Notes: generated from the letters alone by a model not told the origin. Numbered from the stretch's first letter, positions 15,883 to 25,023 are shown. The stretch is 64,000 bases of DNA from Balneolaceae bacterium UBA7797 (GCA_002480645.1 DLCN01000024.1:1-64000), one strand, 5' to 3'. Numbers and translations are program-made.

Positions 15883-17120
15883 GCATTTAGGAAATTGAAC
15901 ACCGCATTTAAACTCCGTACGGATAGTAAAACTGTGATCGCAATAATCCCAATAGAAAGTAGATTTTGCCAACGTTTATTTGTGAACTCTCCCATCACTG
16001 ACCGTTGGTTTACAATATAGACCAAAAATCCACCAACAAGAGGCAAAAGAATACCATTGGTGACCTGTGCAAATTGAATGATCACCACCGGACTCCAACT
16101 GGTCATTGAAAAGAAAACTCCGATCAAAAGAATGAGCATCCAAACCAGTTTAAATCTTATTGACTTAAGATCACCTTCCCACCCAAAGATCCCTTTTACT
16201 GCGTAGGCCGCCGCCAGCGGGGCTGTTATTGCTGAAGAGATCCCGGCAGCAAATAATCCTGTACTCAGAAAATAGACAGCCCAGTCTCCCAATACCGGTC
16301 TTAATTGTACTGCCATGTCCGCCGCATTGATGATATCCTCATTCCCTTGCAATGCAGCACTTGTCACCACGATACTCATCGAAATGATGCCGCCTAATAG
16401 TATTGCTACGGCATTTTCTTTTCTCATCTTCGGGAGGTCTTCCGTATGCTTATATGTTTGCTGAACCACAGAAGCATGCAGAAATAGATTATATGGAACC
16501 ACGGTTGTTCCGATCAACGCGATCACCATTAATAACTGATCGGAATGCATGGACGGAATGAACAGCCCCTGAAGCAGAGCAGGAATATCATCCATCACCA
16601 CGATCGCTGTGGTTAGAAATACCACACTCATCAGTAATACCATGCCGGTTAAAAAACGTCTGATCCATTTAAAATTGCCACTATAAAGTAACATACCTGC
16701 AATTAGTCCGATGAGGATTGGAAGCATCGACCACGATGTAGTGCCGATCGTTACAGTCAATTCTTTAAATATGGTCTCAGTACCAAGTACCGCTCCTGAA
16801 ATATTACCACTTTCATATGCTGCATTTCCGATCACAATGGCGGAAAAAACCAAGGCTATGCCCACCCATTTGAGAAGAGGTTGTTTTAATTCTGTTCTGA
16901 TCGTTTCCCCGAAGCCTTTTCGGGTAACTATCCCCAACCTGGCCGACATTTCCTGCAGGGTGATAGTGGCAATTACCGAAAAAAGTAAAGCCCAAAGTAG
17001 CACATACCCGTTTTGTGCTCCGGCCAAAGAACAGACGGTTACAGTTCCGGGACCAATAAAAGCAGCGGTCACTAACGTACCGGGGCCAAAATAATGGGTT
17101 AACCTAAATTTTGAGTGCAT
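15879..17120 (-). CDS. NRAMP-family transporter linked to 5-oxoprolinase genes
   Basis: A 413-residue inner-membrane protein of the NRAMP (natural resistance-associated macrophage protein) family, with about eleven helices. The first helix holds GPGTLVTAAFIGPGTVTVCS, close to the family's helix-1 region, but the usual metal-binding DPGN is here GPGT, so it is probably not a classical Mn/Fe transporter. The second signature segment is VPYNLFLHASVVQQTYK. It is the first gene of an operon with pxpABC. The same pairing exists in Bacillus subtilis, where ycsG lies beside ycsF and the kip genes. A role in uptake of 5-oxoproline or a related compound is inference from this context. Confidence 0.85.
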   Translation of the reverse strand: MHSKFRLTHYFGPGTLVTAAFIGPGTVTVCSLAGAQNGYVLLWALLFSVIATITLQEMSARLGIVTRKGFGETIRTELKQPLLKWVGIALVFSAIVIGNAAYESGNISGAVLGTETIFKELTVTIGTTSWSMLPILIGLIAGMLLYSGNFKWIRRFLTGMVLLMSVVFLTTAIVVMDDIPALLQGLFIPSMHSDQLLMVIALIGTTVVPYNLFLHASVVQQTYKHTEDLPKMRKENAVAILLGGIISMSIVVTSAALQGNEDIINAADMAVQLRPVLGDWAVYFLSTGLFAAGISSAITAPLAAAYAVKGIFGWEGDLKSIRFKLVWMLILLIGVFFSMTSWSPVVIIQFAQVTNGILLPLVGGFLVYIVNQRSVMGEFTNKRWQNLLSIGIIAITVLLSVRSLNAVFNFLNA

Positions 17121-17393
17121 ATACTTTTTATAAACCTGAACTGTTTGCGGTTGTAATACTGTAACAATTCTTACACCTTCAGGTAGAAATATTTACGGTT
17201 TACTTAGTAATTTACCCGACATAAAGGAGTGAACAAAATAATTGAAATATTGATTGATGAACGGCTTAAAAAGAAGTAACATCAGCCCCTGTATCGATAG
17301 GTGTACAATGCGGGAACCGTGGAATAAGACTCACTCTTAACTGTTAAAATCAGTACTATCAAATAAAAAGAGAATCGAAAACAATTCACCATA

Positions 17394-17837
17394 ATGGAAA
17401 ACTCAATTGTCTTAAAAACGACGATATCAGCGAATACGGAATCTGTGTGGGACACCATTACCAATCCTGATAAAATTGAGCAATATATGTTTGGATCACG
17501 TTGCGAAAGTGATTGGAAACCGGGCAGTAAAGCCAACTTTTTCGTGGAACAGGACGATAAGAATATCACGGTAGTTAAAGGAGAAGTGATCCGTAGCATT
17601 CCACAAAAATTATTAGAACATACCTTGTTTCCGGCCAATTCAGATCTGGAAGACACCCTCGAAAATTATATTGTGATCCTCTACGAAATGGAGGAAGTAG
17701 ACGAAAACACCACCGATCTCACCATCACACAAAAAGGATATAAATACGTTGACAATGGCCTGCAACGATACATCGACACCCAAAAAGGCTGGAAAGTAGC
17801 ATTGCCTAAGCTTAAAGAGATCGCGGAAGAAGGGTGA
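17394..17837 (+). CDS. SRPBCC/AHSA1-like domain protein
   Basis: A 147-residue soluble protein of the SRPBCC (START/Bet v1-like) superfamily, close to the AHSA1 group. The opening VLKTTISANTESVWDTITNPDKIEQYMFGSR and the KPGSKANFF and VTKGEVI-like strands are typical. Such proteins bind a small hydrophobic ligand in a deep cavity; no ligand can be assigned. It overlaps the next gene by four bases (GTGA), so both are translated together. The 273 bases before it, up to the divergent NRAMP start, show no clear promoter box. Confidence 0.8.
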   Translation: MENSIVLKTTISANTESVWDTITNPDKIEQYMFGSRCESDWKPGSKANFFVEQDDKNITVVKGEVIRSIPQKLLEHTLFPANSDLEDTLENYIVILYEMEEVDENTTDLTITQKGYKYVDNGLQRYIDTQKGWKVALPKLKEIAEEG

Positions 17838-18067
17838 GTCAACAACAGCCAAACAATCCACTTCATGGCATAAAACTGCAACAGGTTGTAGAAGATCTGC
17901 AGCAATATTACGGATGGGAGCAGTTAAGTTATCATGTCAATATTAATTGCTTTAAGAAGGATCCGAGTGTTAAATCCAGCCTTAAATTTTTGCGCAGGCA
18001 TGATTGGGCTCGCAAAGAAGTGGAAGATCTCTGGATTGAAGTAATCTGGCCGATGCAGGAAAAGTAA
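17834..18067 (+). CDS. VF530-family small protein (DUF2132)
   Basis: A 77-residue protein of the VF530/DUF2132 family, recognised by NPLHGIKLQQVVEDLQQYYG, the INCFKKDPSVKSSLKFLRR core and the DWARKEVEDLWI end. The family is small, helical and predicted to bind DNA; its cellular job is unknown. It starts at a GTG that overlaps the stop of the SRPBCC gene, and a purine-rich GGAAGAAGG precedes it, so the start is well placed. The 200 bases after it contain no gene. Confidence 0.85.
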   Translation: MSQQQPNNPLHGIKLQQVVEDLQQYYGWEQLSYHVNINCFKKDPSVKSSLKFLRRHDWARKEVEDLWIEVIWPMQEK

Positions 18068-18270
18068 CACCTGAATTCGTTCCTATGATCTCTATCTCAC
18101 ATTGACCTGAGCCGGGCAAGGATCAGAACAAGCCACACTCCCGTTTAGAGCTTTCCACACCCGGTTCACCCCTCTTTTTCTTCATCCCAAGTTCATAAAA
18201 TTAAGGTAATTGTACAAGGATCTCAGGCATCGCTTCATCACCTGATGAACTTCAATAAATCCTATGTATT

Positions 18271-19170
18271 ATGAAGAATTTCGTAGTTATTCTGTTGGCG
18301 CTTTTCACTTTAAATGCTGTTTCAGCCCAGAACTTAAAACCATATATCCTTGGAGCAGAAACAACTGAAAGTATCACTGATGTAAAAGTGCTGCTGGCCG
18401 AACAACTCGAAATGAACGGATTACATCTGATCGGTCAGTATCAACCTGCCGCCGATTCCAGCCGTTGGGTAATGATCTTCAGTTCCGATGAACTGATAAG
18501 TGCGGTACAAAAAGCGGGTGACCTGACCGGGTTTGCAGCTGCATTACGAATTGGGATCACAGAAGAAAACGGAAAAACGGTCGTTTCTTATACCACTCCG
18601 GAATATTGGGGAAATGCCTATTTCAGAGACGATTTTAAGCAGGTATCAGCATTTTATGAGACTGTAACAAACAAACTGGAGAAAGCTGTAACGGCTATCG
18701 GAACTTTTAAAGGCTCCCCATTTGGTTCCGAAAAAGGAATAGCCGCTAAAAAGTTATCCGGGTACCGATATATGATCGGGATGCCTCGTTTTGATGATAC
18801 CATCCGGCTTGCTGAATTCGACAGTTACCAGGCCGCCAACGACAAGATCGGATCTTCTATCGAAAACGGCGTTCCAAATGTAGACCTGGTTTACAAACTC
18901 GATATTCCAGATCAGGAACTCACACTATATGGGTTTGCCCTTTCCGGCGAAAAAGGTGAAGAACAGTTTCTTCCGATCATTGATTTTGGCAACCCCAAAC
19001 ATACTGCCTTCCTGCCCTACGAAATTCTGGTGATGGGAAATGAAGTTCATATGCTTCATGGTCGCTACAGAATTGCTCTTTCATTTCCGGATCTGAAGAT
19101 GAGAACCTTCAGCAGAATTATGTCGACCCCGGGAAATATTGAGGATCTGTTAAAACAATTGGTTAAATAA
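18271..19170 (+). CDS. Exported protein of unknown function
   Basis: A 299-residue protein with a Sec signal peptide (about residues 1-19, ending VSAQ) and no lipobox, so probably periplasmic. I do not recognise a firm family. The first part of the mature chain (SITDVKVLLAEQLEMNGLHL, then VMIFSSDELISAV and VVSYTTPEYWGNAYF) looks somewhat like a DUF302-type fold, which is only a weak resemblance. The second half has FGFALSGEK-like and IALSFPDLKM strands. It is flanked by unrelated genes and appears monocistronic. Confidence 0.7.
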   Translation: MKNFVVILLALFTLNAVSAQNLKPYILGAETTESITDVKVLLAEQLEMNGLHLIGQYQPAADSSRWVMIFSSDELISAVQKAGDLTGFAAALRIGITEENGKTVVSYTTPEYWGNAYFRDDFKQVSAFYETVTNKLEKAVTAIGTFKGSPFGSEKGIAAKKLSGYRYMIGMPRFDDTIRLAEFDSYQAANDKIGSSIENGVPNVDLVYKLDIPDQELTLYGFALSGEKGEEQFLPIIDFGNPKHTAFLPYEILVMGNEVHMLHGRYRIALSFPDLKMRTFSRIMSTPGNIEDLLKQLVK

Positions 19171-19240
19171 GGCAGAACTTACATAACATCATGCCCTAGT
19201 ATCCGGACGCATTCAGGATTCCTGATACGCCATTATTCTG

Positions 19241-20392
19241 CTATGATCCTATTAGTCTGATGAAGTTAGAATCGTATTGATCAATTTGTTCGTCCCAGTC
19301 ATATTTTTTCACCATTGACTGATAATCCACCTGTCGCAACATCATCACATTTTCAATGGCGGCTTCCAGTCGGAATTCCAGCTCACCTTCCTCATACAAA
19401 TAATCGCGTCTGATCTCTTTGGGAATATGTTCAGGATAGGCCAGCCGATTGGGCAGGATCGGGAAGCAATCGCAGTAGATCGCTTCTACAACGCTTCCTC
19501 CAAAAAAATCCTGATTGGAGGTAACCGGCAAAATATCGGCTTTCCAGAGCCACCGGGCATACTCTTCAAAAGACTCTGCATATCCCCAATGCACTATTTG
19601 TTCTTTCAACAAAGATGCTGCCTGATCGAAAATTGCGGGATATTTCCCGGTCCTTTCTCCTAAAACAACCAGATTGAAATCGATCACTCTTTCCCTGAGA
19701 GTAAATAGCGTCTCAAAAAATTCCTGTGGGTTTTTGTCATACTCCCACCGATGATTCCAGACTATTAGCGGATTGGAATACTTTTGCTTTTCCGAATCTC
19801 TGTATGTTTCAAACCGTGCCAGATCCAATCCCAACGGTACGACCTTACTCTTGTCCCGAATGATCTCCACATTTTCAGTCCCTTGCTTATCGGGAAATTG
19901 CTGAAGAAATTTCGGTAATGCCTTCAACAATGAATCTTTGTGATAGGCTGAGTTGAACCACAACTCATCTGCAGAAAGTGCCGATGTGTAATTAATAAAT
20001 GAATAATGATTATCCCGTTTTTCGGCAACGTCCTGATCTTCCGGCGACCACGGGTACGTAAGCTGATTCTCGTGAAAATACATCGCCACCGGAATTCGTG
20101 TGGATCTTTCTCTTGTCAGGGCAAGAAAAGTAGTCAGATCCAACATCGACGAAGCAAGGATCAGGTCCGGAGTGTAGCTCAGCTCGTTAAATTGCTTTGC
20201 AAGCGAAACGGCACCGCCATGCATGCGCCATTTCCAATGCCGCCCGGGCAGACTTAGTATTTCAATGTTATGAGCAGAATACTTTTTGAGCCCCTCTGCC
20301 CATAGTTGGTGGGAACCGGAATAAAAAGGTTCAAGAAGAATGATCTTTTTCGGAAGTTGTGTGATAGTATTATTATCGGTTTTTGGATGAAT
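19241..20392 (-). CDS. tRNA-queuosine alpha-mannosyltransferase-like glycosyltransferase (DUF3524)
   Basis: A GT4-like glycosyltransferase with the DUF3524 N-terminal domain, the family that includes the enzyme adding mannose to queuosine in tRNA. The first ATG (20224) yields a truncated protein, because the same frame upstream encodes the conserved N terminus: KIILLEPFYSGSHQLWAEGL then LSLPGRHWKWR leads straight into MHGGAVSLAKQF. The frame is closed by TAA at 20405-20407, and between it and the conserved part there is no ATG, GTG or TTG; candidates are ATA 20404, ATT 20392 or ATC 20365. I place the start at ATT 20392 with low certainty. Later segments include MYFHENQLTYPW and WNHRWEYDKNP. 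It lies directly behind the FAD protein gene. Confidence 0.75.
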   Translation of the reverse strand: MHPKTDNNTITQLPKKIILLEPFYSGSHQLWAEGLKKYSAHNIEILSLPGRHWKWRMHGGAVSLAKQFNELSYTPDLILASSMLDLTTFLALTRERSTRIPVAMYFHENQLTYPWSPEDQDVAEKRDNHYSFINYTSALSADELWFNSAYHKDSLLKALPKFLQQFPDKQGTENVEIIRDKSKVVPLGLDLARFETYRDSEKQKYSNPLIVWNHRWEYDKNPQEFFETLFTLRERVIDFNLVVLGERTGKYPAIFDQAASLLKEQIVHWGYAESFEEYARWLWKADILPVTSNQDFFGGSVVEAIYCDCFPILPNRLAYPEHIPKEIRRDYLYEEGELEFRLEAAIENVMMLRQVDYQSMVKKYDWDEQIDQYDSNFIRLIGS

Positions 20393-20396
20393 ATTA

Positions 20397-21953
20397 TTAA
20401 CTATTTAAGATAGTGATGGCTGTTGCCACTTTTTCCCCGTCAATTGCAGCTGAAATAATTCCACCGGCATATCCGGCCCCTTCCCCGCATGGGTATAGCC
20501 CTTTTATCCGGATGTGCTCAAAGGTTGAACGATCTCGTGGAATGCGGACAGGAGAAGACGTCCGGGTTTCAGGAGCCAACACCACCGCTTCATTGGTCAG
20601 ATAACCTTTCATGGATCTGTCGAAGGCTTTGAATCCGTCCTGTAATCTTCGATAGATAAAATCAGGGAGGACTTCATTTAATTCTACGGAACGGATTCCC
20701 GGAGCGTAAGAAGTATCCGGCAGATCATTGGATAATTTTCCCTTAGTAAAATCATCCAGACGTTGTGCCGGAGCCGTTTGTTTTTTCCCTCCGGCTATCC
20801 ATGCACGTTGTTCAATGGATTTCTGAAATTCAACCGCGGCCAGTGGTCCAAATTCTTTGAATGGTTTGAAATCTTCATCATTCAACTCCACCACAATTCC
20901 TGAATTTGCCGTTGAACGCGCTCTGCGTGAAGAAGACCACCCATTGGTCACCACTTCACCCGGACTCGTTGCACAGGGTGCTATCACTCCGCCAGGACAC
21001 ATACAAAATGAATATACCCCACGATCCCTCACTTGTTTAACAATATTGTACGGTGATGGAGGTAAATAAGGGCCCCGAACGTCACAACTGTACTGAATAG
21101 AATCGATCAGTGCCTGCGGATGCTCCACCCGAACGCCTACTGCCAAAGGTTTTAATTCGATCTCGATTCCTTTCTGAAGGAGAAGCTCAAAAATATCTCT
21201 GGCGGAGTGACCGGTTGCCAGGATCACTTTATTTGCGCGATATGTTTCACCATTCAGTGTTTTTGCTCCTTTTACCGAATCTCCATCTAAGATCAGATCG
21301 GTAACACGGGTATTGAAATGGATCTCCCCACCGTGTTCTTTGATCGTCTCCCGAATATTTGCGACGATCTTTGGCAACTTATTGGTACCGATGTGAGGAT
21401 GGGCATCAACCATGATCTCTTTAACCGCACCGAAACCTACCAGCAATTCAAGAATGCGGTTAACATCCCCCCTTTTTTTGGATCGTGTATAAAGCTTTCC
21501 ATCCGAATAGGTTCCCGCACCGCCTTCTCCAAAACAATAATTGGAATCTTCATTAACGATATGATCTACATTAATGCCTTTCAGATCCTTGATGCGTTCC
21601 CGTACATCCTTACCCCGCTCAAGTATCACCGGCTTCATCCCGGCCTCCATCAGTCGCAGGGCAGCAAATAATCCCGCCGGTCCGGCACCGATCACGATCA
21701 CTTCCTCTGCATTACTCACGTCCGGATAGTCAGGCAATTGTACCGGGCTCTCTTCAAAATGCTCATTTACATACACCTGTACTTTCAGGTTTATGATCAC
21801 CTGTTTCTGGCGGGCATCTATGGACCGTTTCATAATTTCTACATGACGGATCTCATCAAATGAAATACCTTCGTTCTTTGAAATGTATGAACGAAGTTGA
21901 TCAGGTTGACCTGCAACTTCTGGTAGTACTCTTAATTGTAGTTCTTTCTTCAT
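20397..21953 (-). CDS. FAD-dependent oxidoreductase of the COG2509 type
   Basis: A 518-residue cytoplasmic flavoprotein. The FAD-binding Rossmann motif is VIGAGPAGLFAALRL (about residues 87-101), preceded by an extra N-terminal domain of about 80 residues typical of this group. A second cofactor segment is VILATGHSARDIFELL. The cysteine-rich stretch YSFCMCPGGVIAPC is characteristic of the uncharacterised COG2509 dehydrogenases. The C-terminal GLYPCGEGAGYAGGI closes the FAD site. The reaction is unknown. The queuosine mannosyltransferase gene follows within a few bases, so the two probably share a transcript. Confidence 0.88.
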   Translation of the reverse strand: MKKELQLRVLPEVAGQPDQLRSYISKNEGISFDEIRHVEIMKRSIDARQKQVIINLKVQVYVNEHFEESPVQLPDYPDVSNAEEVIVIGAGPAGLFAALRLMEAGMKPVILERGKDVRERIKDLKGINVDHIVNEDSNYCFGEGGAGTYSDGKLYTRSKKRGDVNRILELLVGFGAVKEIMVDAHPHIGTNKLPKIVANIRETIKEHGGEIHFNTRVTDLILDGDSVKGAKTLNGETYRANKVILATGHSARDIFELLLQKGIEIELKPLAVGVRVEHPQALIDSIQYSCDVRGPYLPPSPYNIVKQVRDRGVYSFCMCPGGVIAPCATSPGEVVTNGWSSSRRARSTANSGIVVELNDEDFKPFKEFGPLAAVEFQKSIEQRAWIAGGKKQTAPAQRLDDFTKGKLSNDLPDTSYAPGIRSVELNEVLPDFIYRRLQDGFKAFDRSMKGYLTNEAVVLAPETRTSSPVRIPRDRSTFEHIRIKGLYPCGEGAGYAGGIISAAIDGEKVATAITILNS

Positions 21954-22026
21954 ATCAGATTTTATTCCCGCTAAAGATAACAGAATTCATCTTTTTGAGT
22001 TGAGCTCATCTCTCTTAAATTATGTT

Positions 22027-22713
22027 ATGCATTATCATTCCCTTCTTGCCATATCAATTGTATTTCTTACTACACTAGTTCCATGGCCGGCATACGCGCA
22101 CGATTGCGGACGAGCCTTGCCATTTGAGGAGACCTCAATCGAAGCAGATGAGATCTTTCTCGGTAGACTGGTCAGAGCAAAGGAGATCAAAGAGGAGAAC
22201 GTATTATTTGATAATAACTGGGCTTATTATAAGCTTGAATTTAATGTAATAAAGAAATGGAAGGGAAATCACTTAAAGCATGTAACCATATATCTGGATC
22301 ATTTTTGCTGACCGGATGAATGGTATGAGCTGATCACAAAAAATGATCCTGAGGATTTCACGTATCTGGTGTATGCCATTAAAGATAAAAGCAGACTTGA
22401 AGAGATCATATCCGGAAACCGGATAACTTATTTAGAAGATATTGAATTACCTACCTACCGATTGTTTACCGCATCCTCTTTAAGATCCATCGTGGCAAAT
22501 TCTGATTCAACAAAAAACAAACTGGTAAATGAAATAGAATTGCTGGATCATACATATCCTCAATCCGTTACTCTGCTGACCTACCTGTTTACACTAAAAA
22601 ATATGATCAGGGTGATACTGACTGTTCTTGGTTTATTTCTTTTTGTGAACGTTATTAAAAACAAGAGAAGGAAAGAGACCAATTTTGACTCAAACCGACA
22701 TTCTGACCTCTGA
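22027..22713 (+). pseudogene. Exported membrane-anchored protein gene interrupted by an in-frame TGA
   Basis: One reading frame runs from the ATG at 22027 to 22713 but is broken by a single TGA at 22309-22311. The first part has a signal peptide, then CGRALPFEETSIEADEIFLG and KKWKGNHLKHVTIYL. After the stop the same frame continues with DEWYELITKNDPEDFTYLVY and ends in a transmembrane helix (RVILTVLGLFLFV) and a basic tail. The pattern resembles TIMP/NTR-like exported proteins in which a conserved Cys and a YLVYA strand follow each other, so both halves belong to one protein. It is a point-mutated gene, a recoded gene, or a sequence error; no frameshift is needed. Confidence 0.75.
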
Positions 22714-22718
22714 ATAAT

Positions 22719-24080
22719 CTACTCTATCCAGAATGGGATCTCGTCTTCGTAGGTAAGCAGACGTCCGGTTGAATCTCTCTTGACATCGGCTTTATCAAGT
22801 ACCGGACGGTAAACCCCCAGCATATATTTTCCCCGGTTCAACGTATCCGGCAGAGATAATAAACTTCGGTAACCCGCCTGATTCGTTCTTTCATGATCAT
22901 AAAACATGAAGTCGGTACTCAGAGTATCCTGTTCATTTAAGGTGATGGTAAAAAAGCGATTGGCACAATCAATATTTTGGGTACTGGCCATCTTTCTGCG
23001 TTCAAACCTTCCCAGTGAGTCGGGTGGAGTGGCTTCATCACAAAATGAACCCAGTTTTCTATCCAGCATTTTTGAGTATGGAATAAAAAGGGACAGATAC
23101 TCTCCTTGTTTTAAATAGGGGGAAGCAATGGTTGGTTTTTCAAAAAATCTGCCTTCATATTCCGATTCATAATTTTCAGGATCAAAAGTATTTGCACTGG
23201 ATCTGGCAGTGTAAAAATCTCTTGGTTGGATCAGATCTACTTCCATTAATTCGAAGGTAGACCCCATAAATATCACCATAAACACAGAAAAGACAACGAT
23301 ACCCTGCACCTGACCTTTGTTTTTGGGCGCGTTGGATTTATAAATGAGCCCAAGGTATTGGATCGGCTTGTAAATGAAAGGATAGAATATCCATCCCACA
23401 TACCAGTTCAATTTAAAATGGAGCCTGGCAAACTTCTCTTTATCCCGGTATTTCTTCATGTTTAAAACGAGTGATGCTGTAGAGATGCTTAACAGGGTGA
23501 TCCCAGCCAAAATGAGTATGACCGTGGAATAAAGATCGAAAATTTCTTCAGAAATCATCAATTTCACTCCATTCATCAGCAGAAAAAATACCAGATACAG
23601 AAATCCTACCCCTAACATATACAACACAAACAGAAAGGCCATAGAAAAGACCATACTGGCCAGTCTGTCGGCAGCAAGGAGAAAAGAATCCTGATCACCC
23701 AGCCATTTTTTCATTTCCGACCGGTATAGTTCACTGTATTCCAGCTCATCATAATTAATCCCATCTTTGAATACCGAACGCAGCCCCATCAATCCAACCC
23801 AAAAAGCCCGTACCACAAAATGAAATATGAAAGCAAAGCTGAGTACTTTCAGGGCAGTCAAAGCAACTCCAACCACAATGATCGGCATCAATTCATCTAT
23901 AAAGCCGGTATCGAGCTGTAAATTATACCGGTAATACTGATAGAACTCCCGTACAAAAGCCGGTAACTGAATGGTCGCATAAATCGCCACACCGGAAATG
24001 AGTAATTCCGGTTCCCAACTTTGTTCAGCTACCCGTTGTAACCAGTTTTTTGTGTGCCCGTTATTTGGTTGATCGTCCAA
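22719..24080 (-). CDS. Polytopic membrane protein of unknown function
   Basis: A 453-residue inner-membrane protein that I cannot assign to a named family. It begins with a TTG (24080; no ATG is near). The opening QSWEPELLISGVAIYATIQL segment leads into hydrophobic helices at roughly residues 28-45, 65-95, 138-160, 172-205 and 255-280. After the last helix comes a soluble C-terminal domain of about 170 residues with beta-strand character and two cysteines, probably outside the cytoplasm. It is convergent with the broken gene at 22027-22713, with five bases between the stops. Confidence 0.75.
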   Translation of the reverse strand: MDDQPNNGHTKNWLQRVAEQSWEPELLISGVAIYATIQLPAFVREFYQYYRYNLQLDTGFIDELMPIIVVGVALTALKVLSFAFIFHFVVRAFWVGLMGLRSVFKDGINYDELEYSELYRSEMKKWLGDQDSFLLAADRLASMVFSMAFLFVLYMLGVGFLYLVFFLLMNGVKLMISEEIFDLYSTVILILAGITLLSISTASLVLNMKKYRDKEKFARLHFKLNWYVGWIFYPFIYKPIQYLGLIYKSNAPKNKGQVQGIVVFSVFMVIFMGSTFELMEVDLIQPRDFYTARSSANTFDPENYESEYEGRFFEKPTIASPYLKQGEYLSLFIPYSKMLDRKLGSFCDEATPPDSLGRFERRKMASTQNIDCANRFFTITLNEQDTLSTDFMFYDHERTNQAGYRSLLSLPDTLNRGKYMLGVYRPVLDKADVKRDSTGRLLTYEDEIPFWIE

Positions 24081-24218
24081 TGTTCCAGCGATTAGTTTGC
24101 CATGAAGTTCATTGAATGACCTTTAAAAGGCAACTACTAAGATTTTTTTACAATCCGTTTGAATGAAGTACCCTCTATCGCTGTTGGTCTGTTCAAATCA
24201 ATAACTAATTATTGCTCT

Positions 24219-24968
24219 ATGAGATCACTATTTACTCTTCTATTTTTTTCGTTGTTAATGTTTAGTTCCGGATTCGCACAACTAACTACCACTCCCGACA
24301 CTTACGAAACTACAGAAGGTGAACTCACGGTATATCCGATCAATCACGGCACGGTTGCTTTCACTTACAATGATCTCACCATTTTTGTAGATCCATTTGG
24401 CGGTGCCGAACGCTTTGCCGATTTTGACGCACCGGATCTCATCTTCATCACTGATATCCACGGAGACCATCTGAACCCTGAAACATTGCAAGGACTGGAC
24501 ACGGAAAACACCACCTTTGTGGTGCCTCAGGCGGTAGCAGATCAACTGGATGAAGCCTTCAAAACCGATCTCGTCATAATCAGCAATGGAGAATCCAAAG
24601 AGGTGGCAGGTCTGGATGTGACCGCTTTACCAATGTATAATCTCCCTGATGATGCATCATCCCGACATAAAAAAGGCCGGGGCAACGGATATGTGATCAT
24701 GTTCGGTGACACAAAACTTTACCTTTCCGGCGATACAGAAGATATCCCTGAAATGCGAATGCTTGAAAATGTGGACATTGCCTTTGTTTGTATGAATCTG
24801 CCGTACACCATGGATATTTATCAGGCGGCTAGTGCTGTGATCCAATTTCAACCTAAGGTGATGTATCCGTATCATCACAGAGGTCAGGATATTGAAAAAT
24901 TCAAGGAACTGATCGATGGCTCCGGCGCTGAAGTTGACGTGCGGCTGAAAGACTGGTACTCGAAATAG
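24219..24968 (+). CDS. Secreted metallo-beta-lactamase-fold hydrolase
   Basis: A 249-residue exported MBL-fold protein of the UlaG/RomA-like branch. The frame is open from a TTG at 24159, but the ATG at 24219 starts a clean Sec signal peptide ending in GFAQ, so it is preferred. The fold is visible in VYPINHGTVAFTYNDLTIFV, DPFGG and LYLSGDTEDI. The usual metal motif HxHxDH reads DIHGDH (Asp in the first His position), and a later His pair is seen in YPYHHRGQD. The Asp substitution could alter metal binding but may be normal in this subgroup. Substrate unknown. Confidence 0.82.
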   Translation: MRSLFTLLFFSLLMFSSGFAQLTTTPDTYETTEGELTVYPINHGTVAFTYNDLTIFVDPFGGAERFADFDAPDLIFITDIHGDHLNPETLQGLDTENTTFVVPQAVADQLDEAFKTDLVIISNGESKEVAGLDVTALPMYNLPDDASSRHKKGRGNGYVIMFGDTKLYLSGDTEDIPEMRMLENVDIAFVCMNLPYTMDIYQAASAVIQFQPKVMYPYHHRGQDIEKFKELIDGSGAEVDVRLKDWYSK

Positions 24969-24977
24969 GTTTAATTA

Positions 24978-25023
24978 TTCCGGTTTCGATGTTCATCTTT
25001 GAATGGTACCGTCGAAACCGGGA
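24978..25023. other. Long hairpin between the MBL and methyltransferase genes
   Basis: Perfect 10-base inverted repeat CCGGTTTCGA / TCGAAACCGG (24980-24989 and 25012-25021), extendable by T-G and T-A pairs, with a 22-base loop. There is no T run, so it may be a weak terminator or an mRNA-stabilising 3-prime hairpin of the MBL gene. Confidence 0.5.

Noticed and set aside
15883..15972. 30-residue N-terminal extension of pxpA
   Set aside because: It is read from the other frame of the NRAMP end and has no match to the PxpA family; GTG 15882 gives the normal length.
17229..17279. 16-residue open frame (GTG) with AAAGGAG directly before it
   Set aside because: The ribosome-binding sequence touches the start codon and the peptide has no recognisable feature; conservation data would be needed.
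19171..19240. Imperfect hairpin GTATCCGGA...TCCTGATAC as terminator
   Set aside because: It has a mismatch, a long loop and no T run on either strand.
22309..22311. Selenocysteine codon in the exported protein gene
   Set aside because: The TGA follows a conserved-looking Cys, but no SECIS-like hairpin is visible just downstream and no selenocysteine genes are in the window; a plain nonsense mutation or read error is simpler.
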